DNA from: Tolypothrix tenuis PCC 7101
Lineage (GTDB): Bacteria; Cyanobacteriota; Cyanobacteriia; Cyanobacteriales; Nostocaceae
Direction of reading: 5' to 3'
DNA: 64,000 nucleotides
Assembly: GCF_002368295.1 (NCBI RefSeq)
Contig: NZ_AP018248.1
Span: 2,911,977 to 2,975,976 of the forward strand
Position numbers and translations under genes: made by a program. Positions 15,185 to 23,600 of the stretch are shown here, piece after piece (position 1 is the stretch's first letter; every line of letters begins with the position of its first letter). The notes beneath the pieces are model-generated. The model did no database searches. It saw only the letters and a list, made by a program, of their open reading frames with translations, and had not been told where the DNA came from.

Positions 15185-16819
15185 ATGTTCTGTAATCAGT
15201 GTGAACAAACAACCCGCGGTGATGTATGTTATCAGTGGGGAGCCTGCGGTAAAAGTCCAGAGGTAGATGCATTACAAGATTTACTGGTGCATTGTCTGCG
15301 GGGATTGTCGCAAGTAGCGCTGCAAGCCAAATCTTTTGGTATTACTACTCGCGATCAAGATGAGTTCACCTGTGAAATGCTGTTTTCCACGCTGACGAAT
15401 GTGAATTTCTCGGCTGATGATTTTGTCGCGTTTGTGAATCGGGCGATCGCTTTACGTGAGAGTCTGAAGTTACAAATTCAAGCATTAGGTAACCCGGCGA
15501 TAAATTCTGCGATCGCTAATTTCCAACCTGCTGGTGATCAACAACAGCTAATTAAACAAGGAAAAGACTTAGAATTTGAGTTTATTGGTCAATCTGCTAA
15601 AAATGTTGATATTTTCTCGCTGAAGCTCACAATATTATATGGTCTTAAGGGCGTAGCTGCTTATGCTTTCCATGCTTTAGAACTTGGGGAGCATGACGAA
15701 GATTTATATGTATTTTTCCATGAAGTTCTAGCTAATCTCGATGCCCAAGACAAGAGTTTGCAAGAATGGCTAGATATTACATTGCAAGTAGGTAAGATGA
15801 ACCTAAAAGCAATGGAATTGCTGGATGCTGGTAATACCAATACTTTTGGGCATCCTACCCCCACTCCTGTAACTCTAGGTGTGACAGTTGGTAAAGCCAT
15901 CCTTGTATCAGGGCATGATTTACTCCACTTGCGCGCTATTCTAGAGCAAACAGCCGGAACCGGGATTAAAGTTTATACACATGGTGAATTGCTACCTGCA
16001 CATGGCTATCCCCAGCTAAAACAAACTTATCCTCACCTGTATGGGCATTATGGCACCGCATGGCAAAATCAAACCCATGAGTTTGAGCATTTCCCTGGTG
16101 CAATTGTGATGACAACTAACTGCCTCATGCCTCCTCATGAAACTTACAAAGATAAAGTATTTACCTTGGGGCCTGTAGGTTATCCTGGTTTACAGCACGT
16201 CAGCATTCGCGACATTACACCGATTATCCAAAAAGCTTTGGCATTACCTGGCTTTGTAGAAGAGAGCGATCGCGGTACAGTAACTACAGGTTTCGCTCGG
16301 AATGCCGTCTTAGGTGTAGCTGATACTGTAGTTAATGCGGTGAAATCAGGTAATATTCGCCACTTCTTCTTAGTTGGTGGTTGTGATGGTGCCAAACCAG
16401 GACGCAATTACTACACAGATTTAGTAGAAACGATTCCTAGCGATTGCGTAGTCATGACTCTTGGCTGTGGTAAGTTCCGCTTCTTTGACAAACAACTCGG
16501 TGATATCGGTGGTATTCCTAGATTGCTAGATTTGGGACAATGTAACGATGCATACTCTGCCATTCAAATTGCTGTCGCCTTAGCACAAGCATTCCAAGTC
16601 AATGTTAATCAACTACCACTGTCACTGGTACTATCTTGGTACGAACAAAAAGCGATCGCAGTGCTGTTAACCCTACTTTACTTGGGTATTCAAAATATTC
16701 GCATCGGCCCCACGCTTCCAGCTTTCCTCACACCTAATGTTGCGAAGTTACTTTCAGAGACATACAATCTCAAACTCATCACTACCCCAGAACAAGATTT
16801 AGCCGCTTGTCTTGGCTAA
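15185..16819 (+). CDS. hcp: Hydroxylamine reductase (hybrid cluster protein)
   Basis: 544 residues. The N-terminal CNQCEQT...C...C pattern (Cys3, Cys6, Cys15, Cys21) is the cubane cluster site. GGCDGAKPGR and LGCGKFRF supply hybrid-cluster ligands, and the catalytic core includes GHDLLHLRAIL and THGELLPAHGYP. Hcp reduces hydroxylamine to ammonia in vitro and acts as a high-affinity NO reductase in vivo in enterics. In some filamentous cyanobacteria (Lyngbya majuscula, from memory) hcp is part of the hox transcript; here it is divergent from hoxU. GGAG lies 10 bases before the ATG, and an FNR-like palindrome lies upstream. Confidence 0.96.
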   Translation: MFCNQCEQTTRGDVCYQWGACGKSPEVDALQDLLVHCLRGLSQVALQAKSFGITTRDQDEFTCEMLFSTLTNVNFSADDFVAFVNRAIALRESLKLQIQALGNPAINSAIANFQPAGDQQQLIKQGKDLEFEFIGQSAKNVDIFSLKLTILYGLKGVAAYAFHALELGEHDEDLYVFFHEVLANLDAQDKSLQEWLDITLQVGKMNLKAMELLDAGNTNTFGHPTPTPVTLGVTVGKAILVSGHDLLHLRAILEQTAGTGIKVYTHGELLPAHGYPQLKQTYPHLYGHYGTAWQNQTHEFEHFPGAIVMTTNCLMPPHETYKDKVFTLGPVGYPGLQHVSIRDITPIIQKALALPGFVEESDRGTVTTGFARNAVLGVADTVVNAVKSGNIRHFFLVGGCDGAKPGRNYYTDLVETIPSDCVVMTLGCGKFRFFDKQLGDIGGIPRLLDLGQCNDAYSAIQIAVALAQAFQVNVNQLPLSLVLSWYEQKAIAVLLTLLYLGIQNIRIGPTLPAFLTPNVAKLLSETYNLKLITTPEQDLAACLG

Positions 16820-16877
16820 AGATACTATCTGGAATGTATAGCTAATAAGCTGATCTGCTGCTAATTAGATATTCTGG

Positions 16878-16952
16878 TGTTAAGAATGTCAAGGGTCAAG
16901 AGTCAAAAGTCCAAGCTAGACTTTGACTTTTGACTCTTGACTTTTGACTGCC
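16878..16952. repeat. STRR inverted block (AGTCAAA / TTTGACT)
   Basis: Heptamers of GTCAAGA/GTCAAAA type are followed by their reverse complement TTTGACT/TTGACTC. Together they form a long imperfect hairpin between hcp and the convergent gene. Confidence 0.7.
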
Positions 16953-16992
16953 TAAACGCGAAATACATAATTTAAATGTGTAACAGCATAGA

Positions 16993-17028
16993 AAGAGAGA
17001 GGCGAAGCAAATTCGTCTCTCTTGTTTT
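16993..17028 (+). terminator. Hairpin terminator after hcp (possibly bidirectional)
   Basis: AAGAGAGAGGCGAA pairs with TTCGTCTCTCTT (one G-U) around a 4-5-base loop. GTTTT follows. It sits between convergent hcp and the small secreted-protein gene. Confidence 0.65.
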
Positions 17029-17107
17029 ATCAATAGCTATTAGAGGAATCAGGTTTTATGTTGGCAATAGAATTGTCTACATCAGCAACTTCAAGAATCA
17101 AATCGAA

Positions 17108-17587
17108 TTAAAAATTCTGAGGTGGTAAAGGTTTGCCTTTACTATTAGGAACATTGGTGACTTTTAAAGCTTTAGCAATTGCGATCGCATCATTATCTAA
17201 ACGCCTAGCTTTAGCATTACCAGGACAGCTAATATCTGTGGATTGCTGACCACCTAAACTGACAGTAGTAGTTGTGCCAAAAGAAGTAGACTTGAGGCAC
17301 TTTGGCTTCACTGGTAAATCTGATAATGGTTCAGCAGCTTTTAAATCACGGAAAAATCGGTTCGTCAATTTCTCAGGAAGTTTACCTTTACCAGAACCAT
17401 TTCCATCTACATAATTGGCTTCTCCAGTTGGAGAAACGTAAATCCGGTAACCAATGGTATTTGTGGAACCACTGTTGAGAATTACTCCCACATTATTGGG
17501 TACAAGTGCCATTAGAGGTTGAGATAAGCAAACCAAAAATGTTGCACCTGCCATTCCCAGCAAACTTTGAGAAACTAGCTGTTTCAT
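17108..17587 (-). CDS. Small secreted conserved protein of unknown function
   Basis: 159 residues. It starts with MKQLVSQSLLGMAGATFLVCLSQPLMA, a signal peptide with a probable cleavage after LMA (about residue 27). The mature part is Ser/Thr/Gly-rich and has two cysteines (PVKPKCLKST and STDISCPGNAK) that could form a disulfide. I do not recognise a named domain. It likely works in the periplasm or outside. AGAGG lies 8 bases before the ATG. Confidence 0.65.
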   Translation of the reverse strand: MKQLVSQSLLGMAGATFLVCLSQPLMALVPNNVGVILNSGSTNTIGYRIYVSPTGEANYVDGNGSGKGKLPEKLTNRFFRDLKAAEPLSDLPVKPKCLKSTSFGTTTTVSLGGQQSTDISCPGNAKARRLDNDAIAIAKALKVTNVPNSKGKPLPPQNF

Positions 17588-17830
17588 ATTATTAACCTCT
17601 TGAAAAACACTTAATAAATCTATCGAGCTAAACTAGTTATTCAGAAGAATAACTGAGGCGTATGTCACAGATATGGAGTAAATATGTCTGATTGACAAAT
17701 GGGTTGGTGGTGTCGTGATAATTGTAAAATGCGATCGCCTGTGTAAGTTAACTAGACATCTCGCGTAGGGAATTATATACTTGCTACCCTTAGGGATGCT
17801 TGCTTAACAATTACGACTAGAAAATACAAA

Positions 17831-20278
17831 ATGTCATATACAGGCTACTTACGCTCAATTAAAAATGAACTTCAGCGAACTGGTAGAACTCAAAAAAGCC
17901 TACGTGTTAAAACCATTATGGAACAGTTGGGGTACCAGCGTCGCAGTCAAGCTTTTGTAGATAATTTTAATAATGCGCTTGCTGAATTGGGACTTTCCAC
18001 AGATCCCCTATTTGATTTGTATATTCCCTTAGATACTAAACTGGCTATTTCTCTTAAAGATGTCACTCCTGATGTGCAAATTGCTGATATGCAACCAATT
18101 TTTAGTAAATTGAGTGCAGCATTTCCAGTTAAGCATGATTTTTTCTATTACTTATTCGATTTTGGTTCTGAGCAAGAATATGAAAGGTTTCAAGCTTGTT
18201 TAGACTCAAATCAACCAGTGGGAATTTTTCTCATTCCCCAAGTAGAAGATTTCTTTTCTGATGTTGTGACTAAAATATTAAATTATGAATTAATTAGAAA
18301 ATATCAATATAGGGGTAATAATAACATTCCTACAGCATCAAATCAAAAATTCAATACAAATATTACTACTGATGATGATGATGACGATGATGATTATTCG
18401 CTATCTGGGGCTAATATTTATCACTTTTATTTTTCTACCATGACTAGTGTCATTCTCGGCACTACTGGCTTAGATTTACTAGATTGCGAAAAATTTGATG
18501 AGCAGTTTGAACAGATATCAGTCTACGCCAATAAATATAATTCTGAACAATTATTTATAGTATTTCATTGCCCACCTGTATCAGAAATTCAAGCACAGCA
18601 ACAAGAAGATGCTTTAGGCTATTTGGTAGATAGAGTAGCTAGTAAAATTCCTTTTACATTTACTCTCAGATGTAAGTACCCCAATGAAGCTGCTATTCAG
18701 CATAAAGAAGAAATTTATGCTCATTTCCGTCTGCTTTTGGAACTGCCGCATTATGAGATTGAAGAAGATGAAGCATCTTTATTAAATTACTTTCTAGAAT
18801 TACAAAAAGCGCAAATCCTGGCTGATTCTCAGTTATTAATTGGGATGAAAGCCGAACATTTTTACCGTTTGAAGTGGCGAGGGGAAAGTACAGAGTATAT
18901 TTATCTCAAATATTTTGCGATTAAAACCTTAGAAGCTTTAGGTTATGATTTGTCTAAAATTAACTGTGAAGTAGAATTAACTTCCAGAGATCAGGAAGCA
19001 AGCGATGATGAAGATAGCTATGATTATGAAGAATATCAAAGCGAAATCATTCCTATATATGTAGATAATCAGGTAATTGTTGAAATAGAAACTCTCAAAT
19101 ATCAAGATTTTGAAGATAATAATCTATTTTTAGATTCACTGAGAAGGATTTTGCAAAAATCTAAAGTCTGGCCGAATAAATTAAATACTGTGTGGTTAGT
19201 ATTTCCTGGTTTTGAAATTGCACGAAACTCTTACCAAATTAAAAAGATTAAAGAAGTTCTCGAATATAAACTAGCTAACTATTATGATGATCATTTTAAA
19301 ATTGTGGTTATGGCACCAGATTATGAAAATCATCAATTAGTTCCAGTGTCTTTTGATGCGCTTGAATATCCAGCTTTTGAATATGCAGCTAAAAAATCCA
19401 GTTTAGCCCCGACTTATCCCTTGACTCAACGCCTCCCAGAAACCAAGCTTGATTTTAGCCAAGTAAAAGGTTTGAAGGAAGAAAAGGAAAAATTAACCAA
19501 ACTTTTGAGGTTACAATCTAAAGGCTATCAAGATGCGATTAGCGGGATTCTCTTCTATGGATTACCTGGATGTGGTAAGACACTTTTAGCAAATGCATTT
19601 GCTAATGAATCTGGCAGATATTTCTTTAAATTCTCCCCTGCTGATATTATCAGTGTATGGATCGGGCAAAGTCAGAAAAATATTCGAGATATCTTTGCTC
19701 AAGCTAAAAAGAAATCGCCTTCGGTTTTATTTATTGATGAGTTAGATAGTATTGGCTTTAACCGTAATGAAGACAACGCCCATACAGACCAAAAGGCGAC
19801 AATTAATCAATTATTGATAGAATTAAATAATCTGCGAAATAGTAATGTAATTGTGATAGGCGCGACGAATTATTTAAGTGGTATAGATAGCGCCTTAAAG
19901 CGTTCTGGTAGATTAGATTGGAAAATTCCTATCTTTCCCCCTGATCAAAGGGAAAGGATAGAGTTATTCCAACATTATCTAGCAAAAATTGATTTCAATC
20001 AGATAATTAACTTTGAAATGCTAGCCGAAAAGAGTATCAGGTTTACCTCATCTGATATCGAATTGGTGTGTAGAGAAGTGAGAAACGCAGTTTTACTAGA
20101 AGAAATCAGTGCATCTCTAACAACTGCTGATATCATCACTTACATTCATAATCTGCAAGAAGGTGGTTTAACTCTCAACGAAGAACAGGTAAAAGAATTT
20201 TTAGATGAGTGTAAAAGATTGAGCGTCAAAAATCCCAAACTAGAAACGCTAAAGTTGGAATGGGGATTAACCGAATAA
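17831..20278 (+). CDS. AAA+ ATPase with large uncharacterised N-terminal region
   Basis: 815 residues. The C-terminal AAA+ module (about 540-790) is FtsH/CDC48-like: Walker A GLPGCGKT (577-584), Walker B VLFIDELD (632-639), sensor-1 IGATN (Asn680), arginine-finger region ALKRSGRLDW (Arg691, Arg694), and a pore-loop-like VWIGQSQKNIRDIF. The first ~535 residues match nothing I can name. They include an eight-Asp run (181-188) and a second acidic stretch (391-401). Residues 352-423 look like helix (EYIYLKYFAIKTLEALGYD), strand (EVEL), then PIYVDNQVIVEIETLK, similar in layout to a PD-(D/E)XK core but with E-I-E in place of E-X-K. No zinc-protease HExxH is present, so it is not FtsH. It could be an unfoldase/remodeller or a defence-type ATPase. 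Confidence 0.75.
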   Translation: MSYTGYLRSIKNELQRTGRTQKSLRVKTIMEQLGYQRRSQAFVDNFNNALAELGLSTDPLFDLYIPLDTKLAISLKDVTPDVQIADMQPIFSKLSAAFPVKHDFFYYLFDFGSEQEYERFQACLDSNQPVGIFLIPQVEDFFSDVVTKILNYELIRKYQYRGNNNIPTASNQKFNTNITTDDDDDDDDYSLSGANIYHFYFSTMTSVILGTTGLDLLDCEKFDEQFEQISVYANKYNSEQLFIVFHCPPVSEIQAQQQEDALGYLVDRVASKIPFTFTLRCKYPNEAAIQHKEEIYAHFRLLLELPHYEIEEDEASLLNYFLELQKAQILADSQLLIGMKAEHFYRLKWRGESTEYIYLKYFAIKTLEALGYDLSKINCEVELTSRDQEASDDEDSYDYEEYQSEIIPIYVDNQVIVEIETLKYQDFEDNNLFLDSLRRILQKSKVWPNKLNTVWLVFPGFEIARNSYQIKKIKEVLEYKLANYYDDHFKIVVMAPDYENHQLVPVSFDALEYPAFEYAAKKSSLAPTYPLTQRLPETKLDFSQVKGLKEEKEKLTKLLRLQSKGYQDAISGILFYGLPGCGKTLLANAFANESGRYFFKFSPADIISVWIGQSQKNIRDIFAQAKKKSPSVLFIDELDSIGFNRNEDNAHTDQKATINQLLIELNNLRNSNVIVIGATNYLSGIDSALKRSGRLDWKIPIFPPDQRERIELFQHYLAKIDFNQIINFEMLAEKSIRFTSSDIELVCREVRNAVLLEEISASLTTADIITYIHNLQEGGLTLNEEQVKEFLDECKRLSVKNPKLETLKLEWGLTE

Positions 20279-20619
20279 AAGTAGGGTGTGTTGTCGCGCA
20301 GCGCAACGCACCATTCAATTCTCAACGGTGTTGTAATATTGGGTATTTAATTTTTATAATTACCAATTACCAACCTATGCCAAAATATATTATATGAAAA
20401 TACAGTTCATATAAGATTATTAGTGATTGATTGGTCACTTGTGGAAAAAGCTAGCTCAATTGGGGGATTCTCCCCCAAACCCCCGATTGGGTGACGGTTG
20501 CGTCCCCCAAACCCCCTCCAAAATGATTGTTCGGTTTTTTGTTGAGTAACTAGTTTTTTGGTTTCGTTGTCAATTAATATTCTTAACTGAACTGTCTTGT
20601 ATTATAAATTACTTGATTA
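20279..20619. other. 341-base convergent gap
   Basis: It contains the GTAGGGTGTGTT palindrome (20281-20312) and a C-rich CCCCCAAACCCCC repeat pair (about 20470-20516) of the type scattered in Nostocales genomes. One DnaA-box-like TTGTGGAAAAA lies near 20440. No gene is seen. Confidence 0.6.
20281..20312. repeat. GTAGGGTGTGTT-type 32-bp palindrome
   Basis: Begins GTAGGGTGTGTTGTCGCGC and ends GCGCAACGCACC. It is the reverse complement of the unit at 11735-11766. Confidence 0.75.
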
Positions 20620-23600
20620 TTAATTCCTATCAATGGGAATCTGAATAATAAACTCTGCACCCTCACCAGGGGAAGAAACACATTCAAAAGTACCACTGTG
20701 GACTTTGGTAACTATTTGATGACTAATAGATAAGCCTAAACCTGTACCTTTACCTTCTGGCTTGGTGCTAAAAAATGCTTGAAATATTTTTTCCTTGACT
20801 GAATCAGAAATTCCTAACCCATTATCAGCAATGCAAATTTTGACTTGTTGATTGCTTGCTGTAGTAGAAATTGTGATGACATTGGGATGCTGTTCTATAA
20901 AAGTATAATTCTTGCCTTCATTAGACTCTTCTAAAGCATCAATAGCATTGGCTAGCAAATTCATAAATACCTGATTTAATTGCCCAGGATAACAAGCAAT
21001 CAGGGGTAAATCAGCATAATTCTTAACTACTTGAATTGCAGGACGATAGGGATAAGCCTTTAAACGATGGGATAAAATCATCAGCGTGGTTTCAATACCC
21101 TCATGAATATTTACCGCCTTTTTATCTAAGCCATCTTTGCGTGAGAAATTGCGTAGAGATTGCATAATATCTCGAATCCGATGGGTTCCTTCTTTCATGG
21201 AGGAAATCATATTTGGTAAGTCTTCTAAAAGAAAATCTAAATCTATAGCTTCTATTTCATCTGTAATTTCTGCTGGGGGATGAGGTAGATGCTGTTGATA
21301 AAGATGTAGTAAATTAATTAAGTCTTCGATATAGCGCTTGGCATGAGTTAGGTTAGTAAAAATAAAACTAACCGGATTATTTACCTCATGGGCAACTCCG
21401 GCTACTAACTGCCCTAAAGAGGAAATTTTTTCTGTATGTACGAGTTGAGTTTGAGTTTGTTGTAGTTGTAATAAAGCTGCTGCTAAATCTTGAGATTTTT
21501 CTTGTTCTTTGGCATATAGGCGGGCATTTCTAAGCGCGATCGCAGCTTGAGAAGACAGTATTTTCAATAGTTCTAGCCGTTCGGGTGTAAATGCGCCAGT
21601 AATTAAATTATTCTCTAGGTAAAATATGCCGATGAACTTGGCTTGATAAAAGATAGGTACACATAATATTGATTTACATTCATGATTTTGAATGTAGATA
21701 TCTTTGTTAGAAACTGGATCAAGTTTGGCATCTCTAATTACCAAAGGTTGCTGAGTTCTCGCTACATAATTGATCAGCTTTTTGGGTACTAGTTCGCTTT
21801 CTTCTACAGGAGTTGATAGCAAAGTAATTTGGGAATCAATCATACTGCTATCAATAGCTTCAATAATTAATTGCTCATCTTTGACTAAAATTAAGCAACC
21901 TTTTTGAGCCCCAGCATTTTCTAAAATGATATGTAGTAGTGTGCGCGGTAAACTTTCTAAGGAGATTTCATTATTAATCGCCTCACTCGCTTTGACTACT
22001 GTGGCGATATCCAAGCTGATACCACTACTGGTTGTGGAGTGCGAACTCAGAGATGCATCTAATTTGAATGTTCTAGAGATGCTACCAGTAGAAGCGTAGG
22101 CGTAGCCCGTCGTAGACATCGCATGATTGCTGCGAAGAATTAAATCGGGGTATCGTTTCTCAATCTGTTTGACTTTGGCTGTACTACCCCAACGGTGGTA
22201 ACCATAATAAGCTTCTGTGATGTAGACTTGGGCAATTTTTTTCTTACCCATTGACAGGTACATTTCAGCAGCGAGTTCATTTGCTAGGGCTTCTTCGTGA
22301 ATGTAACCATGTTCAGCAGCACCAGCAATGGCGCGATCGTAATATTCCATTGCTTCTAAATATTCACCCAATGCGCGATGGTACTCGGCTTTAACTAAAC
22401 AATACTTATGCTTGTGGTTCATGGGTGCATGATTTGCCCATGTTTTCAGCTTTTCTTGGTTAGCAACTACCCGCAACCATAAGGATTCTTTTTCTAAGCT
22501 GGGGGTGTAGGCTAACATCGCTAGCTGGGTGAGAGAATCATAAAAGTGGAAAACTGGCACCATAAACGAACCAGTTACCCCATCTAAATATTCTTTCGCC
22601 AAGTCAGCTACTTCTGCAGCTTGCTGATATTCGCCAAATAGATAACAGAGAATTAATTTGTTGACGTATAAAGTACCAATGGCATAGCGATCATTAGCTT
22701 GCAAATGTAGCGGTAACATATTTTCTTCGTCATATGCTACACCTGCCAACTTCCCAGGGAATGAAATATCACTGATTAGATGTAATAGAGATTGGCGAAA
22801 GACTTTGAGATAATTATGGGCTACTTCCTGCTTGATTTTATCTAAAACCTGACTGTAGATTGCCATCTCTGGTTCTAAGGTTTTCAGTTCCTTACCCAGG
22901 AAGTAAGAAAGGCTGCAATAATTGTAAGCACAGTAAGCGGAGTATTCTAAATCCCCTGTTTCTAAACCATTATGATGTGCATCTAATAATGGTAGTAGGG
23001 ACTCGCGAATATGATGCTTCCACGGCTTCACAAATGGGTAAATCATATTGAAAGTACTAGTTTGCAGCGCTTTACCCTGGAGATTTGATAGCAAATCCAA
23101 TGCTAATTTCCCAGCGCGATCGCCTGCATCAATATCCCCGATGACTCCACAGAGAATCACTCCATACCAAGCGTAGGCGAGAGTAGAAACTGGCGCGTTG
23201 CCATATTGTACTGATAGTCTTACCTGCTTAAAAACAATTAAAGGTAACAGCATCGGTACGGCTTGATAGACAGCCGCCGTCACTGTGGCGATAATCCGCA
23301 TCACTGCTAAGATTTGCGGATCTGTCATTGCTGGTAGATCGATTAAATCCTCAAAACTTCTGCCTGTTAATATCAGTTGCGTGGCTTGTAAACTTTCGCT
23401 GATATCTGCCTCGCTTGGCGCATCAGGGAACCTTACACCCAAAAGTTCTAATACAGTTAAAGCTGTTTTGATAGCTTCCGGTTGTTTACTTTGGGCAACA
23501 TAAGCCTGAATCTTCACCTCATAAATTTTTACTTTATCAAGTAGCGTGCGAGCATTTTGCAATACTTGACTAGCTAAATTCTCCATCAACTGATAATCGC

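Noticed and set aside
20430..20455. Replication origin or DnaA box
   Set aside because: Only one DnaA-box-like sequence (TTGTGGAAA) with no cluster, and no dnaA gene in the window; dnaN alone does not mark oriC here.
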